Part shown: positions 7,326-15,077 of the stretch, piece by piece | Position numbering within the stretch: position 1 is the first letter of the stretch | How the letters are laid out: every line of letters starts with the position of its first letter | Virus record (IMG/VR): IMGVR_UViG_3300036859_001055 | Span: 1-43,299 of that record | Length of the DNA stretch: 43,299 bases | Direction: 5' to 3' (one strand) | DNA from: a virus | Program-made: the position numbers and the translations under genes | Notes under the pieces: model-generated | Seen by the model: only the letters and a program-made list of their open reading frames with translations | The model's database searches: none | What the model was told of the DNA's origin: nothing

Positions 7326-8319
7326 CCAGCGCGCCGGCGGTGTTCCGGCATTCGCGCAGCATCTGGTTCGCACTACCAAGCCTGTAGGAGCCGACAAGGT
7401 TGCTCTGCGCCGTGACGCCGACCGCGAGCAGCGGGTCGCTCACATCGGCATGCAGCCCGTGGCCGCTATTGCCGGCCAAGCGTCCGCCGATGATGGTCAG
7501 GCCGGCATTGTTGGCGCTGTAGTAGATGCCGTGGCCGATGCCAGACACAGGGGTTGACATGGTGGGGCCGGTGAGCCCACGCCCGGCAAGCTCGCAGAAA
7601 ATCTTGGTCAGTTCGTGATAGCCGCCGAACGTGTCGAATAGCAGCTCGTGATTGCCGTCATTGCCGAAAAAGGCGTCGTGGATTCGCACGCCATGGAGCG
7701 GGACGGCCGCTGTCCCATAGAACCCCGCGCCGCAGCCGGTGTTGGCGAACGTCGAGACCTTGGACCAGTTGCCCAGCGTGACTTGCGCGGAGCCTGGGAT
7801 TGCGATTACCACGAACCCGCGCCCGCCGTTCTTCTGACACAGGATGTCGTCAATCTGCCATTGCAGCGTCCCGCTCGGCATCCCGTTGACCATGCGCAGT
7901 CCATCGGAAATGCATCGCTCGATCACGACATGCTGGACGTGCGACCAGGCCGTGACGCCAAGGCTCATGCCGATATGCTGATCGCGGATTTTCAGGTTGT
8001 GCAGAAATGCATTGTTGCACGATACCGAGCCGCAATTGATGCCGAATGCACCAGCGACTGCAGGCACGCTGCGGCCGAGCGTCAGGCCAGCAATCTCGAC
8101 CTCGTTGAGCCAGCCGGCAAACGAAATGCCGGGCCGATCAGGCGTCGTGAAAGTCAGGGTCGCGCCATCTCCGCTGATCAGCTTCGCGCGCTGCTGGGAA
8201 ATCACAAGATCTCCGGTTGCCAGGAAATCACCCTCGCCAAGCCGCACGATGCGCTCGGTCGCCAGCGCGGCCTGAATGGTGGCGGTGTCGTCGCCGCCGG
8301 ATGGAGTGAGTGTGATCAT
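7297..8319 (-). CDS. beta-helix tailspike, pectate-lyase-like
   Basis: 340 aa. Begins MITLTPSGGDDTATIQAALA, the typical start of right-handed beta-helix (pectate lyase 3-like) tailspikes, followed by repeating short strands with Asn/Gly turns (GINCGSVSCNNAFLHNLKI, GLTIIGGRLAGNSGHG). These proteins bind or cleave host polysaccharide at the tail tip. No catalytic site can be assigned with confidence. ATGA overlap with the upstream fibre gene supports joint assembly. Confidence 0.75.
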   Translation of the reverse strand: MITLTPSGGDDTATIQAALATERIVRLGEGDFLATGDLVISQQRAKLISGDGATLTFTTPDRPGISFAGWLNEVEIAGLTLGRSVPAVAGAFGINCGSVSCNNAFLHNLKIRDQHIGMSLGVTAWSHVQHVVIERCISDGLRMVNGMPSGTLQWQIDDILCQKNGGRGFVVIAIPGSAQVTLGNWSKVSTFANTGCGAGFYGTAAVPLHGVRIHDAFFGNDGNHELLFDTFGGYHELTKIFCELAGRGLTGPTMSTPVSGIGHGIYYSANNAGLTIIGGRLAGNSGHGLHADVSDPLLAVGVTAQSNLVGSYRLGSANQMLRECRNTAGALVNVAGPATI

Positions 8320-9305
8320 GCGGCGTCCTGCCCGCGCATGTCCGTCCAGCCCGCGGTCAGAAACCCGACGACATGATCAGCAGTAGACTGATCAAGACGA
8401 TAGCGGACTTGTGCTGAAGTGTTGGTTTTAATGTCCATAGGGAAGGATGGGCCGGCGTTGGTGAGGCCGGTCCGCAAGGTGTAAGCGGTGATCGATGGCG
8501 TGGTGTCGGCCTGATCTAGACTCGTAACCAGCATGAAGGTGGCAGAGGCGACGCTGGCGTCGTTCAAAAATCCCACGATACGCGCCGTCAGTGCTATGCC
8601 GGTCGGCGCGCTCAACGTGACGGTGACGGCCGATGTCCCTGGATTGGGTGCGTAGTAATCAGAGGCTATGACATTGCGAGCGAAGTAGTTTCCGAATTGC
8701 TGGAATGCCACGATGGCAGCGCTAGCCCGGATGATGCTGCCGATGCGCCGCTTCTGCGTGTAGTTCGTCGGCATCGTCGGCGCCGTCGCGGACGCCGAGA
8801 ACAGGACGTCGACCACCCCGGTATCGGGCCGGCGGATCAGCCAGACGTGATAGGTCGTGTTGGCGATCGCGCCGGTGTCGAGGCCGCCCTGGTTGGTGCC
8901 GACCGCCCAGGCCGCGTCCAGGCGCTTGGTGATGGCGGCCGTCAGGATCAGCGCATGGCCGTCGCTATCGGCCGCGGTCCATCCTGCCGCGATGTCGATA
9001 TCATTGGTGGCGTCGGAACCGTTGTTGCTGAGGGTCAGGCCCGCGATCGTGCGGACGTTGGTCGGATAGACCTTGCCGGCGGTCGGATCGATGATGGCCA
9101 GCAGGCGCCAGGCCGCGCCATCGTATTTCCATTCCAGCTGCTGCGTCGCCGACAGATTCTGCGTGAACGGCATGCCCTGCACCGGGCTTGCCGGGAACGT
9201 GCTGGGGCTGCTGTTGTTGGACTTGATCGCAACTCCCATGGAGTTGACATCGGCGCGCACCGAGGCGCCGTCATCATTGCTGATGACGTAGTCATGTTGG
9301 GACAT
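8316..9305 (-). CDS. tail fibre protein (first paralogue)
   Basis: 329 aa from ATG 9305 (AGGGGT upstream); the frame continuing to 9374 is not used. The N-terminal MSQHDYVISNDDGASVRADV then a stretch rich in Ser/Asn, then LEWKYDGAAW, is the common docking module of alphaproteobacterial siphophage fibres. The remainder is beta-rich and ends FLTAGWTDMRGQDAA. It lies directly after gpJ, the position of lambda side-tail-fibre genes. Confidence 0.75.
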   Translation of the reverse strand: MSQHDYVISNDDGASVRADVNSMGVAIKSNNSSPSTFPASPVQGMPFTQNLSATQQLEWKYDGAAWRLLAIIDPTAGKVYPTNVRTIAGLTLSNNGSDATNDIDIAAGWTAADSDGHALILTAAITKRLDAAWAVGTNQGGLDTGAIANTTYHVWLIRRPDTGVVDVLFSASATAPTMPTNYTQKRRIGSIIRASAAIVAFQQFGNYFARNVIASDYYAPNPGTSAVTVTLSAPTGIALTARIVGFLNDASVASATFMLVTSLDQADTTPSITAYTLRTGLTNAGPSFPMDIKTNTSAQVRYRLDQSTADHVVGFLTAGWTDMRGQDAA

Positions 9306-9327
9306 TTCGGATTTACCCCTTGTTGGG

Positions 9328-12300
9328 CTAGACGACCCTGACGCCGGCTCCCTTGGAGACGACATTGAAGGCACGGCCGACGACGTTCGCGCCGAGCGAG
9401 GTCAGCACCTCGACATCGAGGCCGAACTCGTCCTCGTTGGTGATCTGCAGCTTCTCGGTTTCCAGCATCGCGATCGGCGTGACAGCGTTGGCCGGCTTGA
9501 TGAAGAACGGCGCCGCGAATTCGACCCGCAGCGGGCCGTTGATCGTCAGCAGTCCGGTGAAGGTCTCGAACCGGTCCGGCATGTCGACCGTGACCCGGAG
9601 TGTCGAGACCAGGATGTTCTGGTCCGGCAGCGTCGTCGCCAGCACCAGCTTGAAGCGGAACGCCCGGCCGCGATAATCGCCGGGGATGAACAGCGCGTAT
9701 TCCGACCAGGTCGGCGTGCCGCCAGGATCATCGTCGGTAATGGAGATGTAGAGCGTCGCCGAGGTCGCGCCGGCCACCGTGCCGTCGATGTTCTCCCAGG
9801 TGTCGATCGTGCCGGGCCGGTTGTCAATCGTGAGCCCGACAGCCACGCCAAGCGCTTCGAGGGTCGCCGTGATGCGGACCGATTCGTAGACCTGGCCGGC
9901 ATCGACGTGGTCGGAGAAGAAGTAGGTGCCTTCGCTTGCCAGGCCGCCGAAGCTGTCCAGGTCAGTGACCGCGTCGAAGTCCGGGATGTCGTCGAACAAA
10001 CCGGCGCCGGCCAATTGCAGCACGCCGGCATTCTGTGTCGAGTAGGCGTCGAGGTCTGCGACGGCATCGAAGTCCGGGATGGTATCGAACAGCAGAGCAT
10101 CGCCGGGCAGGAGCGCATCGCTGACAACGACATCCTGCTTCACGCCGCTGAAGGTCGGGTCCTCGATCTGCGTCGCGACCGCATTGAAATTCAGCGCGCC
10201 GGTCGACCCGACCTCGGTCTTAACGGCGTTGGTCGAGTAGTTGCCGCTGCTGTCCCGCGCCTTGGCGAGATAGGTGCCGACCAGGATGGACACCATGCCG
10301 GTCGTCGTGTTCCCGGCGAACGGCGGCAGTTCCTGCGCGTTGTCCCAGGTCGCGTTGGCCCCGGTCAGCGGGGTGAACCGCAGCACGATGTTGCCGCCGA
10401 CCCTGACGTCGAGGTCCGGGTGCAGGTCCCACTTGGCCTGCGCCACGGTCCCCTGCACCGTGACCAGGAACCCGGTGACATCGGCCGGCTTCGCGGTCTT
10501 GCCCTGCACGGACAGGCTTGTCGTCGCATAGGCGCTCTTGCGGCCCAGCCCGTCGACCGCGCGCACGCGGAACTGCCACAACCCGATTGCCACGTCCCGC
10601 ATGGTCGCGGTCTGGGCGCTCGTGGTGGCGATCAGGTAGAATTCTTCGGTGTCCGGCTCCGCCGCCTCGACTTCGAACGTCCGAACGCGCGGATCGTTGG
10701 CCCTGGTCCACCCGATGATGACGGCGTTCAGCAGGGAAGCGCCGGATTCGTAGAGGAACTCTTCCGCCGAAACCGAAGTCGGCGGCGGGATCGGTCCGGT
10801 CGGGATCGCGGAGAAGCTGCGGTCCGGCAGCGTCAGGTTGTTGAAGATCCGGTCATATTTGTCCGGGTCGTAGCGCAGCCCAGCGAATTCGAAGATGTGC
10901 TGCTCGCGCTCCCGGATGCCGAGGATGCGGAACTGCCTGGGCTCGACATCATCGCTGCTCAGCGTCCAGATCGCCCCGGCGAGCGGCGTGTCGGGCAGGG
11001 CCGGGGCGATGTCCAGCACCGAGGTCGTTCCGGCGGCTGTGGTCACGGCGCGGTCGACCACGCCGAGATTGGGCAGGACGACGCTCAGCGTGTAGCCGAC
11101 GCCGGATTCCAGGTCGACCGCCGCGTCGATCGTGATCTGCGATGTCGTCGCCGCGGCGATCAGGCCGCCGTAGCGGACCTCCGCGAAGGCCGGATCGGCG
11201 ACCTTGACCACCACGCCCGGCGCGATGTCCTTGACGATGTCGTCGGTGTCGCGGTGCTTGATGGCGTTGAAGCTGGACGCGAAGCTGACATAGTCGCCGG
11301 CATTCTCGGTTTCGAGCAGCCAGCGCGCATGGCAGATCGCCTCGGCGCGCGACGTGCAGTCCTTTCGGTCGCGGTTGAGCGCGCGCCAGCCGTAGCGAGC
11401 GATCAGGTCAGGATCCTCGTGCGCGGCCGGCTTCGGCCGATATTGGTTCTCCGGATCATTGAACATGACGAAGGCGACGCTGTGCCGCTCGTCCAGCGCC
11501 GACCCTGGGTAATCGAAGCCCGGCTCCAGCACATTGGCCGGCGCCAGCAGCTTGGTGGCGTCGGTCGGGCGGTCCTGCACCGGGATGATGGAGCCGCCGA
11601 CCCCGACCAGCTGCGCCCAGCAGCCGGCTAGCAGTTCCTGGATCAGCTTGATGCCCTGCTGGCGGGTCGCGATCCAGGTGTTGCATGTGAAGCGCGGCCG
11701 CGTGCCGCCTTCGCCATCGCTGACCAGCTCGTCGCTGTATTGCGCCATCGCGTAGAAGGCGAACTTGTCGGGCTGCAGCGTGCCGAGATAGTCGCCGAGG
11801 CCGAAGCGGTTCTCGACGATCAGCTTGTAGACGTTCCATGCGTGCGAGTCCGAAATCTCGCTCTTGAACGTGCCGTCCCAGATGCCGCCCGACGTGCCGG
11901 GACCGGTCGTGAGGTATGTCCGGGTGTCGAAGTCGTAGTTCGCCGGCACCAGGACCTTGACGCCCTTGGTCTCGTATTCGCGCGATGCGATGCGCTCGCC
12001 GAATTCCTCGGCATCGGCCGTGATGGCGACATAGGCCAGGTTCGGACGCTTCAGCTTGGCGTCGATGACCTTGGTGTAGGAGCTGAAATAGGTGTCGTTG
12101 CTGGTGCGGTCGCTCGGCGCGTCCGGCCAAATGCGGCGCATCCGTATATTCCATGGGGAGGAACCGGTCAGCTGAATTCGGTGTTCGATCTCCCACGGAT
12201 TGGATGCCTTGCCGTCTTTCTTTTTTGGAGTGATGACTGGTTGGAAGCTCTCGCCGTCCGGCTGCAGATCGAAAGCATATTGGTATGAACTCAGTCGGAT

Positions 12301-12795
12301 ATCGCCACTGCTGTCTATGTGTGACAGGCGCGGGATGCGAACCTTGACCCTGACTGCATCTAGATCGGAATCCGTGACCGTGACCGTAACAGGAGATGAC
12401 GTCGTAACCTGTAGGCCTACAGCGACCTCGGACTCCACCGCCGGGAAGCCAGCGATCGGGTCCTGGTCCGGAGTTCCGACCCGTTGCTCAATCGAGAACC
12501 CATTGAAGTTCAGTGACCCGTCCGCATTCATGACGGGCGTCCCGTCGAGGAAAACGGACTTCAGTGGATTATCTGAGTCGTAGAGACCGCCAGTCTCGCC
12601 CTCAGAAATGATGTCGATGATGCGCGCAATGTTCTTGCTGCGCAGCGTGTCGTCGGATACCTCCGGAGACTTCCCGCCGCCACTGGACTTCCCGCCGCCC
12701 TTGGAACCGAACACGGCGCCCAGCAGCGTCTCGCGTCTCAGCTCCCGCTCCAGAACGCCGCTCTGGAACGATGCAGGGTCGAAGTGGCGGCTCAT
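9328..12795 (-). CDS. J: tail tip attachment protein, lambda gpJ-like
   Basis: 1155 aa, the size of lambda J. The N-terminal region carries a Gly/Lys/Ser linker then SKNIARIIDIISEGETGGLY, characteristic of gpJ. Fibronectin-III-like modules lie at about residues 685-860, and the C-terminal part has two tandem copies of LFDxIPDFDAVxDLD. The protein forms the central tail tip, contacts the host receptor and seals the tube. It overlaps gpI by ATGA. The C-terminal region is where host range should vary. Confidence 0.92.
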   Translation of the reverse strand: MSRHFDPASFQSGVLERELRRETLLGAVFGSKGGGKSSGGGKSPEVSDDTLRSKNIARIIDIISEGETGGLYDSDNPLKSVFLDGTPVMNADGSLNFNGFSIEQRVGTPDQDPIAGFPAVESEVAVGLQVTTSSPVTVTVTDSDLDAVRVKVRIPRLSHIDSSGDIRLSSYQYAFDLQPDGESFQPVITPKKKDGKASNPWEIEHRIQLTGSSPWNIRMRRIWPDAPSDRTSNDTYFSSYTKVIDAKLKRPNLAYVAITADAEEFGERIASREYETKGVKVLVPANYDFDTRTYLTTGPGTSGGIWDGTFKSEISDSHAWNVYKLIVENRFGLGDYLGTLQPDKFAFYAMAQYSDELVSDGEGGTRPRFTCNTWIATRQQGIKLIQELLAGCWAQLVGVGGSIIPVQDRPTDATKLLAPANVLEPGFDYPGSALDERHSVAFVMFNDPENQYRPKPAAHEDPDLIARYGWRALNRDRKDCTSRAEAICHARWLLETENAGDYVSFASSFNAIKHRDTDDIVKDIAPGVVVKVADPAFAEVRYGGLIAAATTSQITIDAAVDLESGVGYTLSVVLPNLGVVDRAVTTAAGTTSVLDIAPALPDTPLAGAIWTLSSDDVEPRQFRILGIREREQHIFEFAGLRYDPDKYDRIFNNLTLPDRSFSAIPTGPIPPPTSVSAEEFLYESGASLLNAVIIGWTRANDPRVRTFEVEAAEPDTEEFYLIATTSAQTATMRDVAIGLWQFRVRAVDGLGRKSAYATTSLSVQGKTAKPADVTGFLVTVQGTVAQAKWDLHPDLDVRVGGNIVLRFTPLTGANATWDNAQELPPFAGNTTTGMVSILVGTYLAKARDSSGNYSTNAVKTEVGSTGALNFNAVATQIEDPTFSGVKQDVVVSDALLPGDALLFDTIPDFDAVADLDAYSTQNAGVLQLAGAGLFDDIPDFDAVTDLDSFGGLASEGTYFFSDHVDAGQVYESVRITATLEALGVAVGLTIDNRPGTIDTWENIDGTVAGATSATLYISITDDDPGGTPTWSEYALFIPGDYRGRAFRFKLVLATTLPDQNILVSTLRVTVDMPDRFETFTGLLTINGPLRVEFAAPFFIKPANAVTPIAMLETEKLQITNEDEFGLDVEVLTSLGANVVGRAFNVVSKGAGVRVV
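9975..10093 (-). repeat. internal duplication in gpJ
   Basis: Two near-identical blocks of about 27 bp at 9975-10001 and 10067-10093 encode (D/F)IPDFDAV motifs 31 codons apart, inside a duplicated segment of about 30 residues. Confidence 0.6.
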
Positions 12796-13373
12796 GCCGG
12801 CAGCTGTTCCGTGGAGAGGCCGGCCTGTGCGACCACGCTCCCGGTGCGCACCTTACGGCCCAGCGCGATCGGGTATGGATTGCCGGGCTCCGTCAGGTTG
12901 ACCGGCCCGTTGTAGAGGCTGCTGGCCTTGTTCTCCTCGCGGTCGTCGACGTCGGTCATCTTTGGGGTCTTGGCCAGCACCTGGCTGAGACCGCCAAGGC
13001 CGACCCCGACGCCGAGGCTGAACAACGCGCCAGCGACGGCAACATTGAGGCCCGGGATGAAGCTAGCCGCCACCAGCGCGATGCCGGCGACGATCTTGCC
13101 GATGCCCTTCCCCTTGGCCGAGCCGGCCGGCACGGGGACGAGATGCAGTTCGCGCGCTGAGCCGATCGCGGTGCCGAGCGATTGCAGGTCCAGTTCGCGG
13201 TTCTTGGCCAGCGGGCCCCGCACGATGCGCCAGTCCCGGTCCGACACGAACTCGCGGAAGCCCTTCAGCTGGCCGCTCAGCGCGCGGATCGCCTCGGGGC
13301 AGTCGCGGACGTCCATGCGGAACGTGCCGCCGAAGCGTTCCGCCGCGGCGCCGTGAAGATAGATCGTGTGCAT
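12792..13373 (-). CDS. I: tail assembly protein, lambda gpI-like
   Basis: 193 aa. Ubiquitin-like N-terminal domain (MHTIYLHGAAAERFGGTFRM), a central hydrophobic segment (about residues 100-132: GKIVAGIALVAASFIPG), and the C-terminal GPVNLTEPGNPYPIALGRK typical of gpI. Acts in tail tip assembly with gpJ, gpK and gpL. ATGA overlap with gpJ. Confidence 0.85.
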   Translation of the reverse strand: MHTIYLHGAAAERFGGTFRMDVRDCPEAIRALSGQLKGFREFVSDRDWRIVRGPLAKNRELDLQSLGTAIGSARELHLVPVPAGSAKGKGIGKIVAGIALVAASFIPGLNVAVAGALFSLGVGVGLGGLSQVLAKTPKMTDVDDREENKASSLYNGPVNLTEPGNPYPIALGRKVRTGSVVAQAGLSTEQLPA

Positions 13374-13438
13374 GGGATCATCTCGCTAAAAAGCTCAGCG
13401 CGGTGGGTTGGTGGGCGGCGACGCGCGGAGCGAGCCCG

Positions 13439-14221
13439 CTATCGAGCGTAGCGGAGCCAGCGATACTCGCGGATCATGTTGGACCAGGAGCCGATCGGGT
13501 CGCGCTTGGCGAGCCTGGTCCGGTCGACCGGCAGCTTGCTCGTCAGGTGATGGATCGCGAGCCCGCGGCCGACATAGACGCCGGCATGGTTTGCGACCGC
13601 GCTTTTCGGTGTCCTGAGGCGGAACACGTCGCCGACCCGTGGGCCGTCATCCGCTTCGACGAAACCGGCCTGTTCGAAGCACGCCTGATAGAAGTTCGGG
13701 TTGCTGTCGCCGTCCTCCAGCCACCATTCCCAATCGCGCGGGAACTCGGGGATGGTCTCGCCGTCGACCGGCCAGTCCTTGATGCCGAGCTGCGCCTCGA
13801 CCGCGGCGCGCGGCAGCCGGTAGATGTCCCTGATCAGCGACAGGCAGTCCGTGACGCCATGCCGGAACGTGCGATTGAGCAGCGGCGGAACGGGCGCCTG
13901 GTCGCCGAACCAGCAGGGCTGCGTCGCCGCCTTGCCGTCGGTCGATACGATGCCGAACGGAACGGCCTGGATGAGTTGTTCCTCCATGTCGTCGCGGCTC
14001 GGGCAATCCGGCTGGCCGGGATGCGAGTGCACGATCGCCTGCAGGCCCCGGCCGCGCGCCGCGGCGATGTCCGCCAGCGCGATCGCGAAATGCTCCTCCG
14101 GCTTGGGGTGGATGTTGGTGCAGCGGACATACGCACCGGCGGCGACGTAGCCGCACGACTCTTGCGGAAAAGCCGCGATGGCATGCTGGCGGATCGCTTC
14201 GATGACGGGACGGTCGAACAT
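13439..14221 (-). CDS. K: tail tip assembly/peptidoglycan hydrolase, lambda gpK-like
   Basis: 260 aa from ATG 14221, chosen because it overlaps the upstream small gene as TGATG and starts the MPN domain. Residues 1-105 are a JAMM/MPN fold with Glu21 and H65-S-H67-P plus Ser75/Asp78. Residues 115-260 are an NlpC/P60 domain with Cys126 in GVTDCLSL and His212 in NHAGVYVG. In the lambda family this protein processes tail-tip components and can cleave peptidoglycan at entry. Longer upstream translation is out of character. Confidence 0.85.
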   Translation of the reverse strand: MFDRPVIEAIRQHAIAAFPQESCGYVAAGAYVRCTNIHPKPEEHFAIALADIAAARGRGLQAIVHSHPGQPDCPSRDDMEEQLIQAVPFGIVSTDGKAATQPCWFGDQAPVPPLLNRTFRHGVTDCLSLIRDIYRLPRAAVEAQLGIKDWPVDGETIPEFPRDWEWWLEDGDSNPNFYQACFEQAGFVEADDGPRVGDVFRLRTPKSAVANHAGVYVGRGLAIHHLTSKLPVDRTRLAKRDPIGSWSNMIREYRWLRYAR

Positions 14222-14337
14222 CAGGCCGCCGGCTTCTCCCATGCGCGGAAGCCGAAGCGCTCCCCGCCCATGCGATTGCAGACCCAAAGAAGCGCACGCA
14301 CGTGCCAAGGCAGACGCACCACTGGAAATCCAGTCAT
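14221..14337 (-). CDS. 38-aa basic small protein between gpL and gpK
   Basis: A 38-residue reading frame, MTGFPVVRLPWHVRALLWVC and onward, ends TGA overlapping the gpK start (TGATG). Its ATG at 14337 has AAGGAGAG six bases upstream, one of the best ribosome binding sites in the tail module. The product is aromatic and basic (three Trp). It fills the otherwise unexplained space between gpL and gpK. Function unknown; a translational coupling leader for gpK is also possible. Confidence 0.65.
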   Translation of the reverse strand: MTGFPVVRLPWHVRALLWVCNRMGGERFGFRAWEKPAA

Positions 14338-14363
14338 TTAGATCTCTCCTTCTCGTTGTCGGA

Positions 14364-15077
14364 TCAGCGCACCTTGCCGATCGCCGGCTCGCCCATGAAC
14401 GGCAGCGCGGCATTCTGTCCGAAGCGGACGCGGCAGCAGTTGAGCGTCTTGCTGGCACGATCGTTCGCCAGCGTGGTCGGCTGATCGTTGATGTCGAAGG
14501 CCTTGGTCTCATCCGTGAACGGACAGGCCTGGGTGGTCGTGTCGTAGATGAAGTCGCCCAGCGCCGCGCTCCAGCGCCGGTATTTCGCATCGCAGTATTC
14601 CGGCACGATCTGCCGCTTCGGGATCTGCGCGGCGTCGTGGTCGAGCGGCGAGCCTATCGCCCATTCCACGAAGACCTTGTTGTGGTGCATCTTCTGCATG
14701 ACACGCCAGATCTGCGTGTCGATGATGGCGGTCGGGTCCTCGTCTGCCTCGCCGTCGAGATGGTGGGCGAAGGTCCGGATGCGCTTGAGGATGGCGCCTA
14801 CCAGGTCTTCGAACTCGATCACCAGCGCGGTTGCGGCGCGAGTGACATTGCCGATCCGCATGGTCGGGCGCGGCTGCTCGCCGGTCGACTTGACCTCGAA
14901 CCCTTCGACCTGGACCGGGGCCGCGGTGTAGGTCTGCCCGTCGAACGAGATGGTCTGGCCGATCGCCGCCGATGGCGTGAAATATTGAACCGTCCCGCCG
15001 AGGCTGGTCAGGTCGAGCTGGAACAGCGTCACCAGCTTTCCCGGTGCCGCCGCCTGGACGTCGGTTTCGATGGTCAT
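14364..15077 (-). CDS. L: minor tail protein, lambda gpL-like
   Basis: 237 aa. N-terminal half is the gpL beta domain (LVTLFQLDLTSLGG). The C-terminal half has Cys162, Cys185, Cys214 and Cys215 in PEYCDAKY, QACPF and LNCCRVRFG; in lambda gpL equivalent cysteines bind an iron-sulphur cluster. It caps the distal end of the tail tube. ATGA overlap with the tape measure gene fixes the start. Confidence 0.88.
   Translation of the reverse strand: MTIETDVQAAAPGKLVTLFQLDLTSLGGTVQYFTPSAAIGQTISFDGQTYTAAPVQVEGFEVKSTGEQPRPTMRIGNVTRAATALVIEFEDLVGAILKRIRTFAHHLDGEADEDPTAIIDTQIWRVMQKMHHNKVFVEWAIGSPLDHDAAQIPKRQIVPEYCDAKYRRWSAALGDFIYDTTTQACPFTDETKAFDINDQPTTLANDRASKTLNCCRVRFGQNAALPFMGEPAIGKVR

Noticed and set aside
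9907-11631. 574-codon open frame on the plus strand
   Set aside because: Antisense to gpJ, which has clear family motifs; Arg/Gly/Val-rich composition is typical of GC-rich shadow frames.
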